Assembly (NCBI RefSeq): GCF_016595235.1
Contig: NZ_JAENHL010000007.1
Span: 1,338,765 to 1,402,764 of the forward strand
Source: Taklimakanibacter albus
GTDB taxonomy: Bacteria > Pseudomonadota > Alphaproteobacteria > Rhizobiales > Aestuariivirgaceae
Direction: 5' to 3'
DNA length: 64,000 nt
Shown: piece by piece, positions 35,811-44,175 of the stretch
How positions within the stretch are numbered: the first letter of the stretch is position 1
Layout: each line of letters opens with the position of its first letter
The notes under the pieces: generated by a model
The model's database searches: none
The model's input: only the letters and a program-made list of their open reading frames with translations
Told to the model about the DNA's origin: nothing
Position numbers and translations under genes: made by a program

Positions 35811-36980
35811 CTATTTCCGGTCCTTCTCAGCTCGCGCAGGGCTATACGGCATGAAGGACTTGAGCCGCATATATCCGGCCTCTGACTTCACGATCACAAC
35901 CTTCCACACTCGGCCGAAGATCGCCGGGTAGAGCCAGACCTCGCCAGGCCGGCGATCAAGAAGCGGGTCCTCTTCACCGGCCTCGATCACCTGGTCGAGC
36001 GCCATGAGCGCGTCCGCCATCTCCTGGGCGTGGCCGTGCTTCTTCCTGGCCGCGCGCCATTTGTCGTTCCACATGGCGACGGAAGCGCCGCGCGCCCCGG
36101 TGATCGCCTGCAGCTTGCGCGAGGCCCCAACCGGTAGAGGTACGCGCTCCTCCATGGTTCCGATGACAGCCGACATGGGAAGGCCCCAAAACTCCCGGAT
36201 CGATTCGCGCGCGGCCGGCTCGTCCGCTCCGTCCACGCGCCGCAAGAATTCATTCGAGAGAAACCGCGCCCGGCCCTTCCCAGGCGAAGTCTGCCAGCCG
36301 GGATCGATGCCGACCGGCAGCTCCTCCACGATGCCGCGCCGCGTGTTCTCATAGCGGCGGCGCGGAACGATCGGCCGCGCGGATACGCCACCGGCAGCGC
36401 TCGCGGCCGAGCGCGAGATCTGGCGCAGCCAGCATTTGCAGCCCCAGCCGTTCGGCGGGAACCACTCATCCCAGAAAGGATCATCGATCGGCAGAATAAT
36501 ACCGGCCTTCTCGACATGGTGCGGCCGGTGTCGCTCGGATGGGCCGAGGCGATACTCAAAATAGGGCAACGCCGCTTTCGTCCGCTGCGCCCTTTCCCAT
36601 TGGCCGGCCGCGCGCGCCGACCGGACATTGGCCTCATAGATCACGCGAAGCCGGCGCGCTGATCCGAGCTGCGCGTCGACGAGCTCGCCGGTCTTGGGAT
36701 CAATGAGCTTCTTCTTGCCCCACCATCCCTTCCCTCGGAGGATCGGCTCCAGCTCGGCCTGGAAAGTTTCAAAGGTTTTGCCCTCGCGCAGCGCGTCGGC
36801 AACAGCGCCCCGCACATCGGTCAAGATGTCGAAGCCGGCGCTCTTCGCAACGGTGAAGGCATGAGCATGTTCCTCGCCCCAGACGTCGCGCCAGTTGAAG
36901 GAAGGGCGAAGCGACTTCTCTTCGAAGAAGCGCATGACCTCCGGCGAAGGCTCGCTCGATATCTTGATCGTCGCCTTCAT
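35811..36980 (-). CDS. Mu F-like head morphogenesis protein (gp30)
   Basis: A 389-residue minor head protein of the Mu F/SPP1 gp7 family. The family block is the region NVRSARAAGQWERAQRTK to HVEKAGIILPIDDPFWDEWF, and then PPNGWGCKCWLRQISR. It overlaps the portal gene by four bases. It is needed for assembly and stays in the capsid in small numbers. Confidence 0.9.
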   Translation of the reverse strand: MKATIKISSEPSPEVMRFFEEKSLRPSFNWRDVWGEEHAHAFTVAKSAGFDILTDVRGAVADALREGKTFETFQAELEPILRGKGWWGKKKLIDPKTGELVDAQLGSARRLRVIYEANVRSARAAGQWERAQRTKAALPYFEYRLGPSERHRPHHVEKAGIILPIDDPFWDEWFPPNGWGCKCWLRQISRSAASAAGGVSARPIVPRRRYENTRRGIVEELPVGIDPGWQTSPGKGRARFLSNEFLRRVDGADEPAARESIREFWGLPMSAVIGTMEERVPLPVGASRKLQAITGARGASVAMWNDKWRAARKKHGHAQEMADALMALDQVIEAGEEDPLLDRRPGEVWLYPAIFGRVWKVVIVKSEAGYMRLKSFMPYSPARAEKDRK

Positions 36981-38563
36981 GCCTGGGGATCATCGGTGGC
37001 ACTGCCGAGGCCGCGAGCCTTGAATGTCGCCTCGCCGAGCCTGGTGATGATCGATGCCGCATCCATTTCGCCGGCCGCCTGCGTGAGCTTTGTCATGAAC
37101 TCGTCGAAACTCCGAGATCCCCGCGCAGCCGCGAGAACCGGTTCGACCAGCCCGTCCATGGCATCGTCCGCAAGCGCAGCCGCGACGATCTCGTCCAGGC
37201 TGTCCTGCCCCTCGCTCGTCGCAAGCGCGATCGCCTTGCCGCCGCAACATGGGCAGTCGGAGCGGTGCGCTCTCGCCTTTCTGGAGCGCGGAGCAATCTC
37301 GTCATCCGGTTCGAGTGATGACCGTGGCGCGCGGCCGACAAGGGCGTCCGCCTCGTCGATCGGCTCATCGAGCACGATCTTCTCGCGGATTTGCTTCCGG
37401 CTAACGGGCAGGCCTCGGTCCATGAACTCGGTGACATTCGCAGTCCATGCCTTCAGATCCTCCGGCTCTTCAACGGGCAGACGGAAGGTCGGATATTTCT
37501 CCAACATTCCGAAGTTAAGCGCGCAGGCTGGAATGATCAGGCTCTTCTGGATCGACGCCGCGAGCTGGCGCGCATCGACTGCTTTGATATCGAGCCGCAC
37601 TTCATTGTGGACCTCGGACTGCGCGCGGCTTGCGCCGTCATCGGTCGTCATCGTCTGACCGAGCACGCCTTTGGAGATTTGCTTGTCGAGATAGTCGGCG
37701 AATTGGCCGAAGACCGGCCCTTGCGCTGCAGTGCCGGCACCCGTCTGCACAAAGTCGATATTCATCGTGTTCGGTATGATGCCGGCCGCGTCGGTGCCGA
37801 TATTGGCGAGTGCCCGAAGAAGGTTGCGCTTGTCATCCTCATTCGCGTTCGGACCATATTTGCCGACCCGCAAAGGCATGCCGTAGACTTCGATGAACCT
37901 CACCCAGTCTTTCACCGTGTAGTTCTTGAACAAGAAGCTCCAGGAGGCCAGGCGCGCCAGAGCGCCGCGGACTGGCGCGCCCGACTTCAAACGCGGCACA
38001 TGCGTCACATAGCGGCCGGGATCGAGATCGACCAACGAACCGTCCGCAAGCCGGCGCTTTATCGTCCGCGTGGCCCTGTCCCACCGGAAGCTTCGCGGAT
38101 CTCGCCAGACATAATTCTCCGGCTTCCAAAGGTTCTTGCTGGTGTCCCACTCGATCGCACAGACGGCGTAGCCCTTGCCGAGTCCATCAAGGCAATCGGC
38201 GAGCAGATCCGGGAAGTTTGGCGCGTCGACGATCTCCCGCGCGAATTTGGCGATCTCCTGGTCTTTCGCATCCTCCGAGGCCGCGACGATCTCGGCCTCG
38301 ATCGAGGAGATCGCGAGCTTGCGGGTTCGCAGGACCGATCCATAATGCGGATCAAGCTCCTCCATCTCCTCGGCCATGCCGAGGAAGTCGTCTGGATCAT
38401 CCCCCGCCGCATCTTTGAGGATCTGCGCCATGCGGCCTGGCGTGAGACCGGCGACAATGGTTTCTTCCCATTTGTCGGCGATGCTTCCGGTCTCGGCTTC
38501 GCCGGCCGGCTCGGCAAGTTTCTTGGAGCTGACCTTCTTTAGGAAATCTTCGAGCCACTTCAT
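36977..38563 (-). CDS. portal protein (Mu gp29-like, DUF935)
   Basis: A 528-residue DUF935 portal. Typical segments are LTPGRMAQILKDAAGDDPDD, ELDPHYGSVLRTRKLAISS, IEWDTSKNLWKPENYVWRDP and EVYGMPLRVGKYGPNANEDD. It forms the ring through which DNA enters the head. The C-terminus has CPCCGG, a possible metal site not needed for the family. Confidence 0.92.
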   Translation of the reverse strand: MKWLEDFLKKVSSKKLAEPAGEAETGSIADKWEETIVAGLTPGRMAQILKDAAGDDPDDFLGMAEEMEELDPHYGSVLRTRKLAISSIEAEIVAASEDAKDQEIAKFAREIVDAPNFPDLLADCLDGLGKGYAVCAIEWDTSKNLWKPENYVWRDPRSFRWDRATRTIKRRLADGSLVDLDPGRYVTHVPRLKSGAPVRGALARLASWSFLFKNYTVKDWVRFIEVYGMPLRVGKYGPNANEDDKRNLLRALANIGTDAAGIIPNTMNIDFVQTGAGTAAQGPVFGQFADYLDKQISKGVLGQTMTTDDGASRAQSEVHNEVRLDIKAVDARQLAASIQKSLIIPACALNFGMLEKYPTFRLPVEEPEDLKAWTANVTEFMDRGLPVSRKQIREKIVLDEPIDEADALVGRAPRSSLEPDDEIAPRSRKARAHRSDCPCCGGKAIALATSEGQDSLDEIVAAALADDAMDGLVEPVLAAARGSRSFDEFMTKLTQAAGEMDAASIITRLGEATFKARGLGSATDDPQA

Positions 38564-40221
38564 CCGTATGCACCTCTCATCGAGCCTATGCCGCTGCTGA
38601 TCCGCACGTCGCGCTCGAAAATGTCTTCGTCGCCTTTGCGCACATCGCCATTGACGGCCGGAACAGCCGTCCAGCCGTAAGCAGCAATATCTTGCCGGCT
38701 CGCGAAGTAGCCGAGCATGCCGGCGATCGCCGTGTCGCCATGCCGGTCCATGCCGTCGGCACCTTTGGCGATATGATCGTCCGGCACCTTGGTGACACCG
38801 TTTACGTTTGCCAGCGCCTGGTGATCCTTCAAGACGTCGTCGTCGCGGGGGATCTCGATCGTCTGGTCGTTGAAGGCCTCGATATAAGGCGTCGCATTAA
38901 GCCGATACCACTCGGCCGAGAATTTCACTTCATGGATCAGCTCGCCATATTTCTGGCGAGCGACTTCCGCTAGGTACTGGCCGTTGCCGGTCGCGTCATT
39001 TGCGCCGCCCGAGAAACGCGGCAGGCGATCCACGACAAGGAAGAGCAGCTCGCGCTGCTGATCGAAGGGCACGTTCCGGAATTCCAAGAGCAGCTTGCAG
39101 CGTCGCTTCAGATCGGTTCCGATCTCGAATATCTTCATGGCGGAGATCGCGCCCGACCTGGCGAAGTCATATCCATAAACATGAGGCCGGCTGACGTTCA
39201 GTCGATCGAGCGCCGGCTTCACCTTGGCGACAAACCACGCATGCGCCTCTAGCTTGCGCATCGCGGGAGGCTTGTCCTTGAAGGAGTCGGGGAGGCTCAG
39301 CCGGGCGATCGGGCACGGCACCATGCAGCTCTCGATCTGGATGCGCGACAATGAGGCCCCTTCCGACTCGGCCGCGACGCAATCCAGTTCCTGCTTCATC
39401 GCGGACTCGCGCGGGCCATAGGCCTTGCGGATCTCCGCTTCCCACGCCTGCTCAGCTTCCGCCGACCAGATCTCGCCCGTCTTCGCGCAAACCCGCTTGA
39501 ACAGGCCGTTGTCGATAGCTTTGCGGAAAGGGATATGGTGGACCTTGAAAGCATTCTTTCCGGCGAGCGCTTCGTGGATCAGCTCATTGAAGGGGTTGAG
39601 CACACCATTATGCGTCGAGATCACCCTGATCTTGCCGCCCCAGATGAGAAGCGCCATCACGGCATCGAGCACTGCGCGCACATCGCGATGGAAAGCCGCC
39701 TCGTCGATCACGACGATGCCCTGCAGACCGCGAATGTTCTCCGGCCGGGAAGACAAAGCTTCTACGCGCTTGCCGCTGGCGAACACAATGCGGAAGGCGC
39801 TGATGAACGACGATCGGCCATCCTCCCGCTTGTCCTCGAAGAGAAACTCCTCGATCTTCACCAGCTCTTGCGCGACGACCCGGGCGAAGTGTGCGACATA
39901 GCCGATAAATTCCCGGCCTTTGTCCTTCGTATCGCCGATGTAAAAGACGTTTGAGCCGCCTTCCTTGGCGGCTTCGAGCGTATCGTCCAGGGCCTCGGCG
40001 AAGGTTATACCAGTGCGTCGTCCCTTCTCGGCGATCTTCAACCTGGATGCATCGGCCAGCCAGTCGACTTGGTGCTTCATCAGGATGCCTTCCGCGAAGG
40101 GATCAAGATCCGGCGCTATGTCCGCGCCGCGCGGAAGGTCCCCCGGAAGCTCCGCCTCGGGGTCTCTCGGCAGGACGGGCTGCAGCTCGGCCGGCAGCGG
40201 CTTGTCGGGCTCATCGTTCAT
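38560..40221 (-). CDS. terminase large subunit (Mu gp28-like)
   Basis: A 553-residue terminase. The ATPase has an adenine/Walker region KIAEKGRRTGITFAEALDD (about 62-80) and Walker B GIVVIDEAAFHRD; the nuclease begins with VYGYDFARSGAISAMKIFE. In Mu it packages headfuls starting near the left prophage end. It overlaps both neighbours by four bases. Confidence 0.9.
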   Translation of the reverse strand: MNDEPDKPLPAELQPVLPRDPEAELPGDLPRGADIAPDLDPFAEGILMKHQVDWLADASRLKIAEKGRRTGITFAEALDDTLEAAKEGGSNVFYIGDTKDKGREFIGYVAHFARVVAQELVKIEEFLFEDKREDGRSSFISAFRIVFASGKRVEALSSRPENIRGLQGIVVIDEAAFHRDVRAVLDAVMALLIWGGKIRVISTHNGVLNPFNELIHEALAGKNAFKVHHIPFRKAIDNGLFKRVCAKTGEIWSAEAEQAWEAEIRKAYGPRESAMKQELDCVAAESEGASLSRIQIESCMVPCPIARLSLPDSFKDKPPAMRKLEAHAWFVAKVKPALDRLNVSRPHVYGYDFARSGAISAMKIFEIGTDLKRRCKLLLEFRNVPFDQQRELLFLVVDRLPRFSGGANDATGNGQYLAEVARQKYGELIHEVKFSAEWYRLNATPYIEAFNDQTIEIPRDDDVLKDHQALANVNGVTKVPDDHIAKGADGMDRHGDTAIAGMLGYFASRQDIAAYGWTAVPAVNGDVRKGDEDIFERDVRISSGIGSMRGAYG

Positions 40222-40799
40222 TTGCGGTCAATCACTCCCAGGACTTCCCGCCTGATCTGGCTCACCACCTCGGGCGCGAGGCCGGCCCTCCCGGCCGCCA
40301 CGTCGATCGCCTTCGTGGCCTTGTCGCTGAAGTCGTCGACGATGCGCTTGCGCGTCACGACCGAAATCTTGCGAGCCTGTTCGAGCCTGAAGAGCGTCAG
40401 TGCTGCTTCCTTCAGCATTTCCATGCTGGCGGAGCTGTCATTCAGCGACTGCTCCATGATCACGTCATAGACGATCGTCTTGATTGTCTCGTTCAAGAGG
40501 AGGCCCACATCGCCCTGAGGTGCCTCGTTGAGTTTCTCGGCAAGGATTGCCGCGACCTCGCGTGCCTGTGTGAGCTGCTCGCCATAGGTGGCGAGCCACA
40601 ATGCTTTCCGATGGAAGGCTGATCGAGAGATCGGCTTCTGTCCCATGGCGAGAAGATGACTGTTCAGCTCCTCGCGGATATCATCCTGCTGCCGGCGCCG
40701 TTCCTTGAGCGCCTCCATGGCCGCGATGACATGCGGACGAGCCTCTTCCGGCAAGAGGTCGATCGACGACAGCCGGCCACGCTTGGCGTCTTTCGCCAT
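40218..40799 (-). CDS. Mu gp27-like DUF3486 protein (probable terminase small subunit)
   Basis: A 193-residue helical protein of the DUF3486 type: GRLSSIDLLPEEARPHVIAA, REELNSHLLAMGQKPISRSA with a helix-turn-helix, and a long helical C-terminus. Its place directly before the large terminase suggests the small, DNA-recognising subunit. Confidence 0.85.
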   Translation of the reverse strand: MAKDAKRGRLSSIDLLPEEARPHVIAAMEALKERRRQQDDIREELNSHLLAMGQKPISRSAFHRKALWLATYGEQLTQAREVAAILAEKLNEAPQGDVGLLLNETIKTIVYDVIMEQSLNDSSASMEMLKEAALTLFRLEQARKISVVTRKRIVDDFSDKATKAIDVAAGRAGLAPEVVSQIRREVLGVIDRK

Positions 40800-40803
40800 G
40801 TCG

Positions 40804-41103
40804 TCACTCCTTCGGAGAGGGTTTTTTCACCCCGGCGATCTCGATGAGACCGTCGACATGATCCTGGCCACGACGATGCAGCGTCGCGATGGCATAGCTT
40901 CCCTGATTGACGACGGTGATCGCACTGACGTCAGCAAGGAAGTTCAATTCGGTCCGGATCACTTCACGGGTCCGGCTCATTCCGTATCCCGCCGCCACCT
41001 TCTGCAGCAAAACTTCATTCGCCGTATATCCCGGCTGCTCGGCAAGCGCGCGAAGGAGGCAGAGGCGGAGATCGCGCAGAACAAAATCGTTGAAGCTTGT
41101 CAT
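40804..41103 (-). CDS. Mu gp26-like small winged-helix protein (99 aa)
   Basis: A 99-residue protein: LRDLRLCLLRALAEQPGYTA, then NEVLLQKVAAGYGMSRTREV and LNFLADVSAITVVNQGSYAI, a winged-helix pattern shared by small proteins before DUF3486 in Mu-like phages (VpaChn25-type). It may assist DNA recognition by the terminase. Confidence 0.7.
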   Translation of the reverse strand: MTSFNDFVLRDLRLCLLRALAEQPGYTANEVLLQKVAAGYGMSRTREVIRTELNFLADVSAITVVNQGSYAIATLHRRGQDHVDGLIEIAGVKKPSPKE

Positions 41104-41432
41104 CGGTCCTTGCTCGAATTCATGAGGAATGTCTCGACGCGGTTGACGGTGGCCGCGATCGGCGTGAGCTTCTCGGTGAAGACGTTTAGCTTGCCCTGCA
41201 TTTCGGTCATGCCCAGCTCGATCTTGTGGATCGCATCGCTCGTCGGCATGTCGTCGACTTTCTGCTCAAGCCCAGCAAAGCCAGTCTCCAGCTTCGTCAC
41301 TTTGTCGCGCAGATCCGTGACGTCCTTTTCGGCCGCCTTCTTGCTTTGCGAGTGGCGCGTCCAGAAAGTCAGATAGACCGTCCAGACGAATGCCGCGCCG
41401 GAGATCATCCATCCCCAATTGACTTGATCCAT
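41100..41432 (-). CDS. DUF2730-type membrane coiled-coil protein (Mu gp25-like)
   Basis: A 110-residue protein with one N-terminal membrane span (ISGAAFVWTVYLTFW) and a coiled coil (DVTDLRDKVTKLETGFAGLE, then MTEMQGKLNVFTEKLT). DUF2730 proteins stand at this position in Mu-like phages. A role in lysis or membrane anchoring is possible. Confidence 0.75.
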   Translation of the reverse strand: MDQVNWGWMISGAAFVWTVYLTFWTRHSQSKKAAEKDVTDLRDKVTKLETGFAGLEQKVDDMPTSDAIHKIELGMTEMQGKLNVFTEKLTPIAATVNRVETFLMNSSKDR

Positions 41433-41641
41433 TATCGCCGCCCCCGCCTTTCATGCTTCTCCTGGCAGGTCGAGCAGCGGCGCGCGTTCGGCATCGCCTT
41501 CTTGCGATCCTCCGGGATCTCCTCGGCGCAGTCGACGCAATCGACCGTTCCGTCAGCGAGTAGACCCGCCCTGATCCGACCTACCCCGCTGAAACGTGCG
41601 CGTTGCTCCAGCTCCTGCGCCTTGTCGACTATGTCCATCAC
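41432..41641 (-). CDS. TraR/DksA-type C4 zinc-finger protein (69 aa)
   Basis: A 69-residue protein with an N-terminal helix (MDIVDKAQELEQRARFSG) and four cysteines, CVDC and CSTC, in the order of the DksA/TraR finger. Such short phage proteins can bind RNA polymerase through the secondary channel. It overlaps the 42-residue membrane protein gene by four bases. Confidence 0.85.
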   Translation of the reverse strand: MMDIVDKAQELEQRARFSGVGRIRAGLLADGTVDCVDCAEEIPEDRKKAMPNARRCSTCQEKHERRGRR

Positions 41642-41766
41642 TTACACTTGTCCGCTTTCTGCCCCATCACGCAGGGCTGGGGCGGCCCCGAATAGGAAGC
41701 GACCCAGAGCACCGCGCCGATGCCGATGAGGCAGAGCAAGACCGCGACTCTCCATGCCAGGCTCAT
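41638..41766 (-). CDS. small membrane protein of the lysis block (42 aa)
   Basis: ATG at 41766 overlaps the Rz1 stop by four bases; the longer frame to 41847 lies within Rz1 and is rejected. The protein is mostly one membrane span (WRVAVLLCLIGIGAVLWVAS) followed by a short tail with two cysteines. It could be a holin-like or antiholin factor, but no family was recognised. Confidence 0.65.
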   Translation of the reverse strand: MSLAWRVAVLLCLIGIGAVLWVASYSGPPQPCVMGQKADKCK

Positions 41767-42047
41767 GGCTTTTTCTCCTTGCGGCGGCGTTCCTCTTCCT
41801 GCGCCCACCGGGTGAATTCGTTGTTGGCTTCGACCTTCGCGGCGCATGTGTTGCGCTGCAGGCGAGTCCTGGTCAGTTCATTGGCCAGGTCTTCGTTGAG
41901 TGGGGGATCGCGCTCGCTCGTGTCGCAAGGGGCTTGCTCGGCCGGGTACAAGAAGACCGTCTCGCTTCCCGTTCCCTCTTTTCTTGCCGAGCACGCGGCG
42001 CACAGCGTCAGGCACAGGAGTGTCAAGCCAAGTTTTGGCATCAGCAT
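41763..42047 (-). CDS. outer-membrane spanin lipoprotein (Rz1-like)
   Basis: A 94-residue protein starting inside the Rz gene in another frame. The N-terminus has a signal with a lipobox ending LCAACS, then a Pro- and Glu-rich part. Rz1 is anchored in the outer membrane and joins Rz to fuse the two membranes at lysis. The residue at -3 of the lipobox is Cys, slightly unusual. Confidence 0.78.
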   Translation of the reverse strand: MLMPKLGLTLLCLTLCAACSARKEGTGSETVFLYPAEQAPCDTSERDPPLNEDLANELTRTRLQRNTCAAKVEANNEFTRWAQEEERRRKEKKP

Positions 42048-42336
42048 CGGTCTTACCCAGATTGGTGATCTCGTCCTGGATGTCCTGGCTCTCCGCCGCC
42101 AGTTTCTCGATCTTCGAAATCAGATCGGTCTGGATGCCATCGGACTTCTCCTTCCAGGATTTCAGGAGATCGATGGTCTTGTCCTTCTCGCGGTTCTGGA
42201 TGAGCGCGATCGTCAGCTTGTCCTGCAGGAGATCGCGCTCGGCCTCCGCCTTTATCGCTTCACCGCGATAGTAGAGCAGCACGATGAGAAGGATCGCGCC
42301 GATGGCATAGGGAAGATATCGGAGGAGCCCGATCAC
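41878..42336 (-). CDS. inner-membrane spanin (Rz-like)
   Basis: A 152-residue protein with an N-terminal anchor (LLRYLPYAIGAILLIVLLYY) and a periplasmic coiled coil (EAERDLLQDKLTIALIQNRE, then DGIQTDLISKIEKLAAESQD). The Rz1 gene overlaps its last 170 bases in a different frame, the classic nested arrangement. It begins four bases inside the endolysin gene. Confidence 0.82.
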   Translation of the reverse strand: MIGLLRYLPYAIGAILLIVLLYYRGEAIKAEAERDLLQDKLTIALIQNREKDKTIDLLKSWKEKSDGIQTDLISKIEKLAAESQDIQDEITNLGKTDADAKTWLDTPVPDAVRRVLGKKRGNGKRDGLLVPGRASPLRHERARSPTQRRPGQ

Positions 42337-43361
42337 ATGATCCTCCCGGCTCTTTCGCCCTGGACGCGGGCGTCGCCAGACTTCCAGGCCTGCCAGGCGA
42401 TCCAGGCGCCGACGCCGATTACCGCCGCTCCGATCAGAAACCCATTATCCGCGACGAAGCCCTTCACGATCTGCAGCGCGTCACCGACGACGCCGAGAGT
42501 GCCGCTGAATTCGCCGAGGATGCCGACAACCCCGGCACCGGACAGAATGCTTCCGGCGCTGATATTGTGGACGGCGGCATTGGCAATGGTCGAGCGCCCC
42601 GCAAGAGACGTGAGAGTGGCGTTTTTCCGTGCTTCCGAGATCTCGCGCTTCTTCGCCTTTTCCATCACCCCCATATCGGCCTCGCTGGCGATGCCGTCCG
42701 TCTGGAGGTCGTTGTCGGCTTCAAAGGCGAGCTGCGCTTCGCGCGTCCGAGATCCGAAGGTCCCGTCGACATGCCCGACGGCATAGCCGAGATCAGTGAG
42801 CTGCTGCTGCAGCGCTTCGACGCGCCGGCCGCGATCGCCAAACTTGAGGCCCGAGGCCTTGACGCTGTACTTGCCGACGCGGCGAATGCCGAGCAGTCTC
42901 TCGCGCGGATAGCGGGCGATCGAGACCGAATTGTTCTGGTTGCCGCCCAGGACCTCGACGAATTTATCTGCGACCCGGAGGACAAAGGCGACATGCCCCT
43001 GCCAGGTGTTCTTGCCCCGCGTGAAGATAGCGACGTCACCAGGGCGGCCGAACTCGGGATCGACCGCCTCGCCCCATTTGAGGTACGAGCGAGCATTCAG
43101 GGCGCGAGTGGATCGGACGCCGCAGCGCTCGAACATCGCGCCGAGGAAAGCGGCGCACCAGGCGACTTCATCGTGTTCGACGTAGTCATGCCCGACGTCG
43201 GCATAGAATTGCATGATGACGGGATTGTCGCGCTTGCCGGAAGTCTCCTTCGTTCCGAGGAAGTTTCGGGCAAGCTGCAGATGCCGGGGTTCTTCCGCCA
43301 GAGCGGCGGCGCTCAGGTTGAAGTTGACAAATTCGGCTGCGGTGGCGCGTCTCGTTTCCAT
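42333..43361 (-). CDS. endolysin with peptidoglycan-binding domain and hydrophobic C-terminus
   Basis: A 342-residue protein. Residues about 25-170 form a TIGR02594/CHAP-like peptidase with the likely catalytic Cys in WCAAFLGAMFERCG and His in GHVAFVLRV. Residues about 170-235 are a peptidoglycan-binding domain (LKFGDRGRRVEALQQQLTDL, DGTFGSRTREAQLAFE). The C-terminal 80 residues hold two hydrophobic segments (ILSGAGVVGILGEF and FLIGAAVIGVGAWIAW). No separate holin is seen, so the tail may handle membrane insertion. Confidence 0.85.
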   Translation of the reverse strand: METRRATAAEFVNFNLSAAALAEEPRHLQLARNFLGTKETSGKRDNPVIMQFYADVGHDYVEHDEVAWCAAFLGAMFERCGVRSTRALNARSYLKWGEAVDPEFGRPGDVAIFTRGKNTWQGHVAFVLRVADKFVEVLGGNQNNSVSIARYPRERLLGIRRVGKYSVKASGLKFGDRGRRVEALQQQLTDLGYAVGHVDGTFGSRTREAQLAFEADNDLQTDGIASEADMGVMEKAKKREISEARKNATLTSLAGRSTIANAAVHNISAGSILSGAGVVGILGEFSGTLGVVGDALQIVKGFVADNGFLIGAAVIGVGAWIAWQAWKSGDARVQGERAGRIM

Positions 43362-43397
43362 GACGAGACAGTGCAGCGATTTCCGGGATTACTTGCG

Positions 43398-43413
43398 GGG
43401 GACGCCCGTCCCC
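43398..43413. promoter_or_regulatory. GGGGAC-N4-GTCCCC dyad before the lysis genes
   Basis: The dyad lies directly after the mor stop codon and 37 bases before the endolysin start, the place of the late lysis promoter in Mu. The arms are identical to the centre of the palindrome at 35389-35416. A late activator, perhaps the Mor-like protein itself, may bind both sites. Confidence 0.45.
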
Positions 43414-43415
43414 AT

Positions 43416-43817
43416 CTATTCGAAGAGGTCTTTCTGAGCCAGGACGCGATCGACGGTGCGGCGCTTGCCGTTCACGATGCGCTGTACTGTTTTATGATGC
43501 ACTCCGGCCGCCCTGGCAATGGCAGGCTTTGAGTGACCTTCGTCCGACATTTCGATGATCATCCGCCAGCGCTTGGCCTGGCTGGCGCTCGGCCCCATGG
43601 GCACCTCGTGCCATTGGCCTGGCGCAAGGGCCTTGCCGATCGCGCCGGCTTTGTCCTTGCCGACGAGCTGCGAGAGCCAGTGTTCGGCCCCCGGCACGGC
43701 CGGGAAATAGGCCCTGGCCCCACCTTTCGCCTCGGCGATCTTTATGGCAGCTTCCAGCCCCGCCACATCGGCGATCTCCCGCAATATACCCGGCAGGTAT
43801 AGGCGGCGAGGTCTCAT
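43416..43817 (-). CDS. Mor-family transcription activator
   Basis: A 133-residue protein with the Mor/C pattern: N-terminal dimerisation part LYLPGILREIADVAGLEAAI, then IAEAKGGARAYFPAVPG and a C-terminal helix-turn-helix SKPAIARAAGVHHKTVQRIV. In Mu, Mor turns on middle transcription and its relative C turns on late genes. No second family member is seen here, so one protein may do both jobs. Confidence 0.85.
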   Translation of the reverse strand: MRPRRLYLPGILREIADVAGLEAAIKIAEAKGGARAYFPAVPGAEHWLSQLVGKDKAGAIGKALAPGQWHEVPMGPSASQAKRWRMIIEMSDEGHSKPAIARAAGVHHKTVQRIVNGKRRTVDRVLAQKDLFE

Positions 43818-43840
43818 GCGCAGATCACCGGAGAAACTAG

Positions 43841-44173
43841 ATGCTTCGAGCCACCACCGCCCTGTTCGCCCTGGCCCTCCTTGCCCTTCCAGCCCATGCC
43901 GCGCCAGATCTCAAGCCCTGGCAGATCCGCGCCAAGGAAGAGATCGGCATGCAGCTCGGGGTCCGGGCGGTGGAATGGACGCAGGCGATGAGCCTTTGGG
44001 TTTACGTCACCGATGACGGCAAGACCAAATGGAACGCCTGGGCGAGTTCCCTTTGTGTCTTCACCCGCGATATCGGTCGAGATGAGAAGGACTACATCAC
44101 GGTCACGGTCCTCGACCACGCCGCCAGTGCTCGAAACGAGTGGCAAGAATATGCTAAGGCCTATTGCGACTAG
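43841..44173 (+). CDS. secreted protein of unknown function, inverted insertion (moron-like)
   Basis: A 110-residue protein on the opposite strand to nearly all prophage genes. It has a clear signal peptide (TTALFALALLALPAHA, cleavage likely after AHA) and a mature part of about 90 residues with two cysteines. GGAG lies seven bases before the ATG. It starts 23 bases from the mor start and ends two bases from the next gene, leaving no free space. It could be expressed from the prophage and act in the host envelope. Confidence 0.75.
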   Translation: MLRATTALFALALLALPAHAAPDLKPWQIRAKEEIGMQLGVRAVEWTQAMSLWVYVTDDGKTKWNAWASSLCVFTRDIGRDEKDYITVTVLDHAASARNEWQEYAKAYCD

Positions 44174-44175
44174 GC

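Noticed and set aside
35685-35885. A short plus-strand frame in the gap before the protease gene
   Set aside because: No ribosome site; it runs into the antisense of the Mu F-like gene.
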